Positions 1-10,657 are shown, counted from the first letter of the stretch. The stretch: 64,000 bases of DNA from Nymphalis io (GCF_905147045.1 NC_065903.1:7626001-7690000), one strand, 5' to 3'. A program made the numbers and translations. The notes: a model not told the origin generated them from the letters alone.

Positions 1-40
1 GAGAAGGTTTGGAGCTTATTCCACCACGCTGCTCCATAAT
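1..40 (-). repeat. tRNA-derived SINE, tail fragment
   Basis: The first 40 bases are the reverse complement of the body of the tRNA-derived SINE whose full copy lies at 27951-28261; the shared part covers the stretch around the GGAGCAGCGTGGTGGAATA core. The copy is cut by the window edge. Confidence 0.7.
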
Positions 41-410
41 GTGATTGATACAAATAGCTTTTATAATACTATTATTATAAAGAAAAGTTTAGGAACATAA
101 AACAAAGTAATTGAATTTTTCGGTCGATTCTTAGTAGCAGATCAAGGTTTCAAATTTTATATACAGTGCTTAATTCCCGCGACATGGAAAGCAAGTATAA
201 CCTGCTGCTCCTGCGGCTAAACTCTTAACGTTTGTATCGGATTATGAGCGATGAAAGAGAGAATGCACTCGTTTGTCCACTGTGATGACTACTTCGCTAT
301 TGAATTGTCTCAGTTAAAAAAAAGCCCGTTGCGACAGAAATTAGAAGAAGGACTTGTTTGCGTCAATTGCTTTTGCGATTTGAAATAAATTGGTTGGTAA
401 ATACGATTGG
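41..410. other. AT-rich spacer without a gene
   Basis: No coding signal is visible. Bases about 233-275 resemble the 3' part of the second SINE family (47038-47395), sharing ATCGGATTATGAG and a following GAGAGTGCAC-like stretch, so this is probably a very old SINE fragment. Confidence 0.5.
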
Positions 411-701
411 TTTTTTTTTTATAAAATAGGAAGGCGGACGAGCATATGACGAGCTGATGGTAAGAGGTCACCAACGCCCATAGCATTGGCATTGTAAGAA
501 ATGTTAACCATCGCTTACATTTGTTAACAATGCGCCACCAACCTTGGGGAGATGTTATTTCCCTTGTGCCTGTAATTATACTGGCTCACTCACCCTTCAA
601 ACCGGAACAGAACAATACCAAGTACTGCTGTTTTGCGGTAGAATATCTGATGAGTGGGTGCTACCTACCCAGACGAGTTTGCACAAAGCTCTACCACCAG
701 T
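411..701 (-). repeat. 290-bp poly-A repeat, copy A
   Basis: This copy of the window's most abundant repeat is read on the - strand from the CTGGTGGTAG end to the poly-A end, which appears as a T-tract at 411-420. It keeps the shared blocks AGGAAGGCGGACGAGCATAT, AACCATCGCTTACAT and GAATATCTGATGAGTGGGTG. It carries small indels relative to the other copies, so the open frame seen in them is broken here. Confidence 0.8.
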
Positions 702-1121
702 TAAATACTTCTAATATATACTGTTATTGACTGATTACTGGTATTGACAGAATGATTTTTATTATATACCAAATATATAAATACTTTTTTTTCCGACCAA
801 ATATTTTTCTTGGATAACTCACATAAAAAACCACATAATCCGTAATTATCAGCCTATTTTACATTCATTTATTTAATAAATTATATATCTATATAATATT
901 GATTAAGAACAACATATGCAAAAAATAACATTACCTTACAAACTTTTATTTTAGGTACTAATACATACGTACTAATAATATTTATTATTTTTAAGCTTTA
1001 GATATGCTTACAGATTGCAGACTTAATAAAACAATTCTATCACATAAAACGACTTGTTGCTGAAAAACATCCAATCGAACCAATGTATGACTGTTGTACT
1101 CACATACAACAACAAATGCAT
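702..1121. other. AT-rich spacer
   Basis: I see no gene, repeat or structured element in this stretch. Confidence 0.5.
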
Positions 1122-1300
1122 TTGCTGGGCGTCATCTGTTCCATTTACGAAGCTTCGGAGCCTATTCCACTGTTCTCCAGTACATGAATATAAACGGCGG
1201 TAACATTGCTATGTTTTTCTTCACCGCCAATAATTATTAAACACAAATTAAGCACATAATCACTCACTGGAAGCTGACCAGAGTTGAACTCAACAGCATT
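1122..1300 (-). repeat. Old tRNA-derived SINE copy
   Basis: The order of blocks matches the reverse complement of the 27951-28261 SINE: TGCTGGGC, GGAGCCTATTCCAC, TTTTCTTCACCGCC, ACACAAATTAAGCACAT and a decayed tRNA-like end. Many substitutions and internal deletions mark it as an old copy. Confidence 0.65.
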
Positions 1301-1399
1301 GCTAAAAATTCGCTCGCTGTGTTTTATTAAAAAATGTAATCTTTAGTTCAAGTTTCCATTAAACGATATGCACAATACCGCTTGTCATAGCATACCGGA

Positions 1400-1650
1400 A
1401 TAGAGAAAATGATCAATTTATTGAGCATTCTTCGCTTACGAGCAACATTGAAAGCATTAGGGAAACGTTCGACTAGCGCGTGCCGTCGACGGGTTTTTGT
1501 CGCCATTACGACGGCGCGCGAATCGAATCCTATGATTGATGATATAAAATCTTCCGCGTGCTGTCGTGACGCGACTGGACGTGGCCACCGAAATCGATAC
1601 AAACAGTAATGTCGAGAGCCCGTTACACAATCGTCTATATAAAATCATTC
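1400..1650. other. CpG-richer patch, function unknown
   Basis: This is a locally GC-rich, CpG-containing stretch (for example GCGCGTGCCGTCGACGGG and GACGGCGCGCGAATCG) in AT-rich surroundings. Short overlapping open frames exist on both strands (66 codons on +, 84 and 71 on -), but none resembles a known protein. Opposite-strand frames of similar length argue that they result from base composition. It could be a promoter, enhancer or non-coding exon. Confidence 0.35.
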
Positions 1651-1979
1651 TTCGATACGGCACATGCATCACTCATATGAGTTACTTATTCCGATCGCTC
1701 GTCGTATTAATATCGAGTTGAGTATTCATCTTTAATTAAAGGAAAAACGTAGAGACATTCGGCCTTAGGTACTTATAAACCTTATTTATCAGGCGTTTAA
1801 TTAAATAATTATCTCTTTCTGACACTGTAGTGTAATATTTCAACACTAACAACCTTACTTATAAATGTCGTTAAGCAAATGTTTAGTTTAAGTTTTGCTT
1901 TTTGACATGTATTTGACATTTAAAAGAAAAAAAAACAGCGTTATTTATCTAATCAATGCTGAAACAACATTCATAAATA

Positions 1980-2330
1980 AAGCCGTAAGCTTCTAGTTTC
2001 GTTACATACGTATTTCAAACAAACTGCGTGCACAGCTTGTTTGAAAGTTTCACCCGCGTTTACCTTAAATAAATTACTAAAAGCAGAGTTATAATATTTT
2101 AGAATATACAACATTTTTAGTTTTATTTTCGTAGGATATTCGTATTTATACGTTTTAGCCGCACCCGGATCTACATGGGGCAACATACAATTGGCCATGA
2201 GAAAAACATCACTCCCTTAAATCCATTCCGACATACTTGAATGTCTTTCCCTGTGCTTTATTTATTGTGACTGTAAATGATACCTTCACAGGAAATTGTG
2301 TTCTTTTAAAACTAAAACGTAAATCTGTTT
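1980..2330 (-). pseudogene. Helitron Pif1-type helicase, C-terminal relic 1
   Basis: On the - strand from about 2327, the translation gives an FKRTQFPVKVSFTVTINKAQ block followed by GKTFKYVGMDL, an in-frame stop, then CFSHGQLYVA. These are the C-terminal motifs of the Pif1-like helicase of Helitron rolling-circle transposons; the family usually has TINKAQGQ followed by FSHGQLYVA and CSRV. After this the frame decays, and an ACGCGGGTGAA stretch near 2050, typical of lepidopteran Helitron 3' ends, follows. The stop codon and missing SRV motif show that it is dead. The Rep nickase part is absent. Confidence 0.75.
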
Positions 2331-3655
2331 TTTTTTTCAAGTAATAACTTATTATTAAATAAATTTACAAAGTAAGTAAGTAAAATTTAGAAAACCATGC
2401 GAAAAAAAGATATGCGGCGACGTAACGAAATACCTACATAACCTATAAAGTTTAACTTACAAAGTTATTTAAAAACCGAAAACAAATACTTATGTATGTA
2501 TGAGTAATTTCAAACAACTTACTTAACTACCTGTTGGAATATGTCAAAACTATAAAAAGTACTAAAAACTGTCTATAATCTTATCTCGATATCTTTTATA
2601 AAAATTAATGCCATTTTTAAATAAATACTTTGAAAAAAATGAATTATTTTAAAACAAATTTGATTACGATACAAAACGTTATAGTGAGTCAAACTTAAAA
2701 GACAGACAGACATATATCTAACGCGTGGACGCGTTAACCGAAATGTACCAGCTTAAGCTGAACCCTATTTAATTTGATTAATCATATAGACCTGAGCTCA
2801 ACTTACATTGGAAAATAGTAAATCTCTGAATTTGTCCATTTTTTAACTTTATTTTGTTTCTATAAACTTTCAATCATCATCATTTTACAGACTATCATTT
2901 ATAGGTAGCTAAAGTTTCAGCCAATTCAAATGAATAGTTATTTTATAGCATTTTTATGGAATAAATCGATGGCAGCAAAGTACATAATAGCAATTTTACA
3001 GGAGAGCACATTAAGTAAAAAATAGTTACCATTTCGGCATCTATGTATCAATTAACTTAAAAATTTCCATGATGATTTAAAATAACATTTTTTATTTATT
3101 GTATAATAAGTTTTATCGCTATTTCGTTGTTTTTCTGAAATAATGTAGATATATTATTGTACTTTGTAAAAGCCTCAACGTAAAAGAAGACATCTGCCTG
3201 ATATCCGTTTATTCGTTGTAATCAAAATAGAGTTCTAATTAAAATATTTAATAAATTAAGGTAACAACATCCAGAAATATTTTTAAGGATATTTAAAGAA
3301 ATCTAAGCGACATAAAAACAGTATTTAACATTTTTAGACTAAAATTTTGCAGATGTCTTCATTTACTTTGCATATAACATTTCACATAACTTCATCTACG
3401 CCTCTTAGTTAAACTCATTTAATTTCCTAAACCACACAAATATTTTGTTTTAATAATAATGCAAATGCAATAATACTGTATTATTTATTCATAATATTTA
3501 TATATTTTTGTTTATGGACAAAAAATCAAAACTATTTTTAAGTAAATTATACTTTAGATTAAGTATAAAGAAAATATTTTTTTATTAATTAATATAAATA
3601 AAGTATAATGCTAACATATAGGATCAGGCTATTTTTAATCACTCAGTTAAGTGTT
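2331..3655. other. AT-rich spacer
   Basis: This is strongly AT-rich with no convincing coding frame. It separates the two Helitron relics and may be decayed internal Helitron sequence, but I see no helicase motif in it. Confidence 0.45.
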
Positions 3656-3659
3656 TTAT

Positions 3660-3960
3660 TGGTAACGAGCTGTGCCGCGGTTCCACCCGTGTATAATTTA
3701 AAGAAATCACTAAAAGCAGACTTATCGACTTTCAGTAATAACAACATTTTTAGTTTCATTTTTATTGGGATATTAGTATTTATTGGTTTTCGCCGCATAT
3801 ACATCTAGATAGGCGACATACAAATGGCCATGAGAAAAACTGAATTCCATTAAATCTATTCCGATATATTTTAATGTCCGTCTCTGTGCTTTATTTATTA
3901 TGACTGCAAACGATACCTTCATAAGAAATTGTATCCTTTTATAACTGAAAGGTAAATCTG
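3660..3960 (-). pseudogene. Helitron Pif1-type helicase, C-terminal relic 2
   Basis: On the - strand from about 3957, the frame reads a block equivalent to relic 1: YKRIQF, then VSFAVIINKAQ, KYIGIDL and FSHGHLYVA. The two relics align over about 270 bp but differ at many sites, so they are separate old copies of one family in the same orientation. A CGGGTGGAACCGCGGC stretch near 3675 on the - strand resembles a Helitron terminal region. Key helicase residues are altered (TINKAQG has become IINKAQR), so it cannot be functional. Confidence 0.7.
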
Positions 3961-4620
3961 TATGTAAAAAATAAGTACTAATGATTAACTAACTATTAAA
4001 AAAACGAGTAATTATAAATTTAACAAAACAATGAGAAGAAAAACTACGCAAATAATGGATTATTTCAGAACTAATTTAATTACCATAAAAAAAGGTTATA
4101 GTAAGTCATCCTTAAATGATACACATATGATATCGTGGATGCTGTTTTTTATCTTTTAAAAAAAACAATTCCGGCATACGTGATTGTTGCTTAACTTTAA
4201 CCGTTTAGGCAGCGCACGCAACGGAAGCTCTCGAAAAGAATATATTTTCCCAGTTTCTGCAATATTTTTTATTGATGCTTAGCTCCTATTGGTTGTAGCT
4301 TGATGTTAAATATAATAATAGCCTTTGATAAAGGGGAACACTAACATAATTTTCAATTTGAATCGGTATTTTTTGAGGTTAGCGCGTTCAACCAAACAAA
4401 CTCTTTAGCTTTATAATATTAGATAAGATTAGTGACCGAGGATAAAATAAAAAAAAATCTTATAGCTGAACAATTATTATCACTTTAAAAGTACTTCTAA
4501 TGAAAAAAAAAAGATCAAAACGGTAACGATGAGGTGCGAATAAACTAAGTTATTATTTAAATTCTGCGTCTTCAACTGCTGTTGATACTAATACGCTACT
4601 GTGTTTGATATTTTATTATT
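3961..4620. other. AT-rich spacer
   Basis: I see no gene. The right end runs into the (ATT)n tract at about 4612-4630 that forms the tail of the adjacent LINE. Confidence 0.5.
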
Positions 4621-4621
4621 A

Positions 4622-6938
4622 TTATTATTTGTTTATAGACGAGCAGCTGATAAGCTGATATGTCTATGTAAATTGTGTTGAAAAATCATTTTTGCAGAAG
4701 TGACAGCTTCTGTGACTTTAACCAGGTATCAAGTCGGTTTTTGAAAGCATTAACTGAAGTGGCCAAAACAATTTCTTCGGGTAACTTGTTCCAATTAGAA
4801 ACCACTCTGTTACTTAGGAAGTTATGTGCAGCTTGTTTACAGGCAGGAGTTCTGTTTAACTTTGTTTGGTGCCCTCTATATGTTCTATCGTTGTTTTTAG
4901 GGTTGTAGATATTCTGTATATCTGGTAAGTCATAGTGGTGGTTAAGGATTTTGTATGTTTCGATTAGGTCACCGCGTAGGCGTCTTTCTTCAAGGGTTGT
5001 AAGTTGTAAAGCATGGAGTCTCTCTTGGTATGATTTACGGCGTAGAACATGTGGTATCTTGGTAGCTTTTCTTTGTACATTTTCCAGTAAATTTATGTCT
5101 TTTTGGTAGTAGGGATTCCAAATTTGAAAGGCATATTCCAATAATGGTCTTATGTACGTTTTATAAATTTTTAGAAATACTCTAATTGTCATCATTTGAA
5201 AGGACCTCCTAATTACATAAATAAATGAGTTTGCTTTCTTAACTATTGTAATTATGTGCTTTTCCCACTTCAAATCAGATGTTATAAGTACACCAAGGTC
5301 TCTCTGGACATTAACAGATTCAATGATCTTCTCCTTCAAACTGTACACCATTTTAGGGTTAGTTCGGCCAAGATGAAGAACACTGCATTTGGATGTGTTG
5401 AGACTAATGATCCAATCCTTGGTCCACTCCTGGATTCTGTTAAGGTCATCTTGTAGTTGCCCTGAGCTTATTAGAGGGTTAGTAAAGAATTTTCCATCGT
5501 CAGCAAAGAATGCTGCTTGAGATTTTATAAGTTCTACCAAGTCTGTTATGTAAATGCCAAATAGATAGGCAGAGAGTACTGATCCCTGGGGGACGCCGCT
5601 AAGCACTTGTTTCCGTTGTGATAAGGAGTTACCAACCCGTACTTGGAATGTTCTATCTGAAAGATAGTTTTCTATCCAATTTAGTAGCGCACCCCTCACA
5701 CCAATATGTTCCAGTTTCTTTAGAAGCCGTTTGTGGGGAACTCTGTCAAAGGCACGTTCGAAGTCCAGGTAAACAACGTCAACCGGTATATTTTTATCAA
5801 GGTCTTTTGTCCATGGGTGAACACATGAAAGAAGATTGGTTATGGTTGATCTTTTCTGCACAAATCCATGCTGTCTAGGTGATATAATACATTCACGGCT
5901 TAAGAACTGCATCAGTTGATTGCTAATAATTTTTTCCATGATCTTTATGATAATACTAGTGAGGCTGATGGGTCGGAAATTCTCAGGTTGAGTTTTATCA
6001 CCTTTTTTGTATATAGGTGTTACTATTGCGTGTTTCCAGTCTTGTGGAAGATATTCACTCTGAAAAGATGTATTCATAAGAATAGTCAAAGCTGGAGCTA
6101 TCGTTTTGACACATGGTTTAAGAATACAACTCGGTATTTGATCAGGTCCAGGTGAGGATTGGGTGTTTAGATTTCGGATGGTTTTTTCCACATCATCAAC
6201 TGAAAATGTTATGTCACATAAGCTATTTTTTACCTTATTTATTGTAGTAATATCAGTACATTGGTTCGTGTCTGGCTCCTTACAGTAGGCTTTCTGGAAT
6301 TCTTCCGCAAAGACATCGGCAATATCACTTGGTTCTGTTACCAAGTCACCTTGGTGATTACGCAATGCTGGTGGAATAGTGACTTTATCGGTGGCACATC
6401 GACGGATATATGAGTAAAAACTTTTGTCTCCAAGCTCAAGTATTTTTTCTTCGTAGATGTTTCTTTGCTTCCTGGATAGGGATACACAATTGTTATTAAC
6501 CTCTCTATACTTCATGTAGTTTTCATTAGTCCTATTAAGTTTGTATATGTCCCATTGTGTCTTCTTTTCCGTAACTAGTTTTAATATATCCTTATTTATC
6601 CATGGTTTATTTTTGGTTTTATTTCTTACTTTCTTCTCCGGGGCGTGTATGTTAGAGGCTTTATTGATAGCATCTGAAATACTCAACCACAGTTGTGCAG
6701 TATCAGCTGAGAAATTTATTTCCTTAAGATATTTCTCCAAGTCGGAATTGTATTTTTCAAAATCAACAAATTGGTAGTATCGTTTTATTTTTGGGCTTAT
6801 ATCCTTTTTTTTAAGTAGAAGTTGTAGATTAAATTCCAGTACACAGTGATCGCTTTTCCCAATCGGAGGTTTATGATTTATTTCATTTATGAGTGTATCC
6901 TCGTTGACCAATATTAGGTCGAGTAGAGATGACTCCTA
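4622..6938 (-). mobile_element. CR1-type LINE, 5'-truncated copy
   Basis: This non-LTR retrotransposon copy lies on the - strand, with its 5' junction near 6938 and a short 3' UTR ending in an (AAT)n tail at about 4612-4640. It retains the last part of the endonuclease, the whole reverse transcriptase and the C-terminal domain. It is almost identical to the full-length element immediately upstream at 6939-10.8k. The junction lies where the sequence leaves the GAGTAGAGATGACTCCT block and enters the neighbour's ATT repeat. 5' truncation is normal for target-primed reverse transcription. Confidence 0.9.
4686..6911 (-). pseudogene. CR1 ORF2 fragment: endonuclease end plus reverse transcriptase
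   Basis: This 741-codon open frame corresponds to residues 207-947 of the full-length ORF2 next door. It starts with codons of the endonuclease, just before the SDHC motif. It has lost the catalytic EN residues upstream (ETWL and GDFN). The RT domain is complete: NFRPISLTS, the YLDFERAFD catalytic block, GVPQGSVLS and the FFADD active site, followed by the C-terminal LLENVQRKATK / ERRLRGDLIETYKIL block typical of the CR1/L2 group. I count about nine amino-acid differences from the full-length copy across 741 residues, so duplication was recent. There is no ATG at its start: the frame opens after the truncation point and should not be translated as an autonomous protein. Confidence 0.85.
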
Positions 6939-7013
6939 AATTATTATTATTATTATTTAGTTATAGACGAGCAGCTGATAAGCTGATATGTCTATGTAAA
7001 TTGTGTTGAAAAA

Positions 7014-9857
7014 TCATTTTTGCAGAAGTGACAGCTTCTGCGACTTTAACCAGGTATCAAGTCGGTTTTTGAAAGCATTAACTGAAGTGGCCAAAACAAT
7101 TTCTTCGGGTAACTTGTTCCAATTAGAAACCACTCTGTTACTTAGGAAGTTATGTGCAGTTTGTTTACAGGTTGGAGTTCTGTTTAACTTTGTTTGGTGC
7201 CCTCTATATGTTCTATCGTTGTTTTTAGGGTTGTAGATATTCTGTATATCTGGTAAGTCATAGTGGTGGTTAAGGATTTTGTATGTTTCGATTAGGTCAC
7301 CGCGTAGGCGTCTTTCTTCAAGGGTTGTAAATTGTAAAGCATGGAGTCTCTCTTGGTATGATTTACGGCGTAGAACATGTGGTATCTTGGTAGCTTTTCT
7401 TTGTACATTTTCCAGTAAATTTATGTCTTTTTGGTAGTAGGGATTCCAAATTTGAAAGGCATATTCCAATAATGGTCTTATGTACGTTTTATAAATTTTT
7501 AGAAATACTCCAATTGTCATCATTTGAAAGGACCTCCTAATTACATAAATAAATGAGTTTGCTTTCTTAACTATTGTAATTATGTGCTTTTCCCACTTCA
7601 AATCAGATGTTATAAGTACACCAAGGTCTCTCTGGACATTAACAGATTCAATGATCTTCTCCTTCAAACTGTACACCATTTTAGGGTTAGTTCGGCCAAG
7701 ATGAAGAACACTGCATTTGGATGTGTTGAGACTAATGATCCAATCCTTGGTCCACTCCTGGATTCTGTTAAGGTCATCTTGTAGTTGCCCTGAGCTTATT
7801 AGAGGGTTAGCAAAGAATTTTCCATCGTCAGCAAAGAATGCTGCTTGAGATTTTATAAGTTCTACCAAGTCTGTTATGTAAATGCCAAATAGATAGGCAG
7901 AGAGTACTGATCCCTGGGGGACGCCGCTAAGCACTTGTTTCCGTTGTGATAAGGAGTTACCAACCCGTACTTGGAATGTTCTATCTGAAAGATAGTTTTC
8001 TATCCAATTTAGTAGCGCACCCCTCACACCAATATGTTCCAGTTTCTTTAGAAGCCGTTTGTGGGGAACTCTGTCAAAGGCACGTTCGAAGTCCAGGTAA
8101 ACAACGTCAACCGGTATATTTTTATCAAGGTCTTTTGTCCATGGGTGAACACATGAAAGAAGATTGGTTATGGTTGATCTTTTCTGCACAAATCCATGCT
8201 GCCTAGGTGATATAATACATTCACGGCTTAAGAACTGCATCAGTTGATTGCTAATAATTTTTTCCATGATCTTTATGATAATACTAGTGAGGCTGATGGG
8301 TCGGAAATTCTCAGGTTGAGTTTTATCACCTTTTTTGTATATAGGTGTTACTATTGCGTGTTTCCAGTCTTGTGGAAGATATTCACTCTGAAAAGATGTA
8401 TTCATAAGAATAGTCAAAGCTGGAGCTATCGTTTTGACACATGGTTTAAGAATACAACTCGGTATTTGATCAGGTCCAGGTGAGGATTGGGTGTTTAGAT
8501 TTCGGATGGTTTTTTCCACATCATCAACTGAAAATGTTATGTCACATAAGCTATTTTTTACCTTATTTATTGTAGTAATATCAGTACATTGGTTCGTGTC
8601 TGGCTCCTTACAGTAGGCTTTCTGGAATTCTTCCGCAAAGACATCAGCAATATCACTTGGTTCTGTTACCAAGTCACCTTGGTGATTACGCAATGCTGGT
8701 GGAATAGTCACTTTATCGGTGGCACATCGACGGATATATGAGTAAAAACTTTTGTCTCCAAGCTCAAGTATTTTTTCTTCGTAGATGTTTCTTTGCTTCC
8801 TTGATAGGGATACACAATTGTTATTAACCTCTCTATACTTCATGTAGTTTTCATTAGTCCTATTAAGTTTGTATATGTCCCATTGTGTCTTCTTTTCCGT
8901 AACTAGTTTTAATATATCCTTATTTATCCATGGTTTATTTTTGGTTTTATTTTTTACTTTCTTCTCCGGGGCGTGTATGTTAGAGGCTTTATTGATAGCA
9001 TCTGAAATACTCAACCACAGTTGTGCAGTATCAGCTGAGAAATTTATTTCCTTAAGATATTTCTCCAAGTCGGAATTGTATTTTTCAAACTCAACAAATT
9101 GGTAGTATCGTGTTATTTTTGGGTTTATATCCTTTTTTTTAAGTAGAAGTTGTAGATTAAATTCCAGTACACAGTGATCGCTTTTCCCAATCGGAGGTTT
9201 ATGATTTATTTCATTTATGAGTGTATCCTCGTTGACCAATATTCGGTCGAGTAGAGATGACTCCTGACATTGTCGAAACCTTGTAGGGCTGTGAACCAAT
9301 TGGACGAGGTTACTATTTAAATACATGTTGACAAAGAGCTCCTCTGGTCCTGATAGACATTGATCGGTATGTAAAGGCCATTTTAAAGATGGGTAATTGA
9401 AGTCACCAGCCACAATTACTGTGTTATTTTCAGAGGCTTCAGAAATTCTGGAGAGCAGTTTTATATCCCGAGGCCTCCATATATTTTCATCTTTATCATC
9501 TGGTCTGTATGCACCTACAACGAGAAAATGGTGTGTGTCACACTGAATGTCAATAAAGAGTGCTTCTATATCGTCACTCATATATTTGTTGTTCAGTCTG
9601 GCCACAATTGGCACACCATTCACACAGTCTTTCACATACATTGCCACACCGCCTCCTCTAGTTTTACCTTCAGACTTTTTCTTTTTATGCTTTCGGTCAG
9701 CTCTGAACAAAGTATAGCCCGGTATGTTGTAAGTACTATTGCGGTCCTTGTAATTAAGCCATGTTTCTGTAAGAATCACAATACAAGGATTGTTTATGTT
9801 CACATAAAGTAGGAAAAGATCAAATTTTGGGGGTAGAGAAAATAAATTAGTGTACAT
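7014..9857 (-). CDS. CR1 ORF2: endonuclease and reverse transcriptase
   Basis: This 947-residue replicase of a non-LTR retrotransposon nicks target DNA and copies the element RNA at the nick. The N-terminal APE-type endonuclease (about 1-235) shows YTN at 2-4, ETWL at 31-34, RGGGVAMYV near 67-75, GDFN at 151-154, LLDR near 202-205 and SDHC at 226-229. The RT spans about 450-720, with NFRPISLTS near 517, YLDFERAFD near 587, GVPQGSVLS near 645 and the FADD active site at 675-678. The C-terminal domain has LENVQRKATK and RRLRGDLIETYKIL. All key residues are present. The ATG at 9857 lies almost on top of the first endonuclease motif, so the domain may begin upstream: the frame stays open for another 20 or so codons and overlaps the end of ORF1, where a -1 frameshift signal occurs. 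Confidence 0.92.
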   Translation of the reverse strand: MYTNLFSLPPKFDLFLLYVNINNPCIVILTETWLNYKDRNSTYNIPGYTLFRADRKHKKKKSEGKTRGGGVAMYVKDCVNGVPIVARLNNKYMSDDIEALFIDIQCDTHHFLVVGAYRPDDKDENIWRPRDIKLLSRISEASENNTVIVAGDFNYPSLKWPLHTDQCLSGPEELFVNMYLNSNLVQLVHSPTRFRQCQESSLLDRILVNEDTLINEINHKPPIGKSDHCVLEFNLQLLLKKKDINPKITRYYQFVEFEKYNSDLEKYLKEINFSADTAQLWLSISDAINKASNIHAPEKKVKNKTKNKPWINKDILKLVTEKKTQWDIYKLNRTNENYMKYREVNNNCVSLSRKQRNIYEEKILELGDKSFYSYIRRCATDKVTIPPALRNHQGDLVTEPSDIADVFAEEFQKAYCKEPDTNQCTDITTINKVKNSLCDITFSVDDVEKTIRNLNTQSSPGPDQIPSCILKPCVKTIAPALTILMNTSFQSEYLPQDWKHAIVTPIYKKGDKTQPENFRPISLTSIIIKIMEKIISNQLMQFLSRECIISPRQHGFVQKRSTITNLLSCVHPWTKDLDKNIPVDVVYLDFERAFDRVPHKRLLKKLEHIGVRGALLNWIENYLSDRTFQVRVGNSLSQRKQVLSGVPQGSVLSAYLFGIYITDLVELIKSQAAFFADDGKFFANPLISSGQLQDDLNRIQEWTKDWIISLNTSKCSVLHLGRTNPKMVYSLKEKIIESVNVQRDLGVLITSDLKWEKHIITIVKKANSFIYVIRRSFQMMTIGVFLKIYKTYIRPLLEYAFQIWNPYYQKDINLLENVQRKATKIPHVLRRKSYQERLHALQFTTLEERRLRGDLIETYKILNHHYDLPDIQNIYNPKNNDRTYRGHQTKLNRTPTCKQTAHNFLSNRVVSNWNKLPEEIVLATSVNAFKNRLDTWLKSQKLSLLQK

Positions 9858-9869
9858 GAAAGTGAGATT

Positions 9870-9905
9870 CGAATAAGGATTCTTATGTTCGTTTGCTAGT
9901 TTTTT
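9870..9905 (-). promoter_or_regulatory. Putative -1 ribosomal frameshift signal, ORF1 to ORF2
   Basis: On the - strand, bases 9905-9899 read A AAA AAC in the ORF1 frame, directly followed by the ORF1 stop TAG (9898-9896). After a 7-nt spacer (9898-9892) there is a stem-loop: CGA 9891-9889 pairs with TCG 9872-9870, a two-base bulge follows, then ATAAG 9886-9882 pairs with CTTAT 9877-9873 around an AATC loop. A -1 slip on this heptamer enters exactly the ORF2 frame, which is open from here through to 7014. The layout matches known frameshift sites. The stem is AT-rich and weak, so activity is an inference. Confidence 0.5.
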
Positions 9906-10657
9906 TGGTGAATAATCTTAGGGGTGCCTCTTATATATTTTATAGTAAGGTCCTTTTCTCCTTTTTCGATCCTAACTTTCAGATTCTCACGGAGTTTGTT
10001 CAATTCCTCACGCTGTTTAGGTGTTTTATCATCATATACTCTTACCTCCTTTTTGAGCTTACTTTTGTTCTTAAGCACCCAAAGAGAATCTTGGCGGGAT
10101 CCGAACACCACCTTGATTGGACGAGGCTTTCCACAGCCAGGCTCGCGGCGACCCAGGCGCAGCACCCTCACTACACTTAGAGAATGGTCACTTTCCGTAT
10201 TAATATCAGATAGGATTTTCTTTACACATAACTCATCATATGAAATTCTATCACTGTTATTGTCAGATTCACTCTCCTTAATGCCAACCATAATGACGTT
10301 GTTAGCTCTTCGTTCACGTTCTGCTAGTTCCTCGAGCAATGCGTTGGTATCAGGAAGCGAAGTAATCGACGGTACCGGCGCGGATGATGGTGCTGTTTTC
10401 GACTCAGATAGCTGTTTCTTTATGTCGTTCACTTCATCCCGCAGTCCATCATAGGATTTGATAAGTTTTGGCACCTGGAACAAAGCTTCACGGCACGGCG
10501 GGCACAAATATAGGAGTGTACGTTTGCCTTTTAATCCCATTACGCGCGCCTCACTGCTCGTTAAATTACTGCATTGTAAGCATATGTTTCTTTTGCAACC
10601 ATCACACTGCACCGCATTTTCATCCGTGTGATCATTTTCACATTGAAAGCACTTCAT
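9896..10657 (-). CDS. CR1 ORF1: zinc-finger nucleic-acid-binding protein
   Basis: This 253-residue protein is taken from the ATG at 10657; the frame runs further upstream, to 10696, without an ATG. Residues about 3-60 carry four CxxC pairs (CFQC, CDGC, CLQC, CPPC), a PHD-like zinc-binding pattern found in ORF1 of several CR1-group elements. A charged, coiled-coil-prone segment follows (DGLRDEVNDIKKQLSES). The C-terminal half (about 115-250) has ERERRANNVIMVGI, VVRVLRLGRR and RPIKVVFGS blocks resembling the RRM-like domain of LINE chaperones. Its role should be binding element RNA in the ribonucleoprotein particle. It ends HQKN-stop, and the last codons form the A AAA AAC heptamer discussed in the findings. 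Confidence 0.85.
   Translation of the reverse strand: MKCFQCENDHTDENAVQCDGCKRNICLQCSNLTSSEARVMGLKGKRTLLYLCPPCREALFQVPKLIKSYDGLRDEVNDIKKQLSESKTAPSSAPVPSITSLPDTNALLEELAERERRANNVIMVGIKESESDNNSDRISYDELCVKKILSDINTESDHSLSVVRVLRLGRREPGCGKPRPIKVVFGSRQDSLWVLKNKSKLKKEVRVYDDKTPKQREELNKLRENLKVRIEKGEKDLTIKYIRGTPKIIHQKN

Noticed and set aside
5256..8483. + strand frames of 66-94 codons across the CR1 elements
   Set aside because: They are antisense shadows of the ORF2 reading frame and occur identically in both copies.
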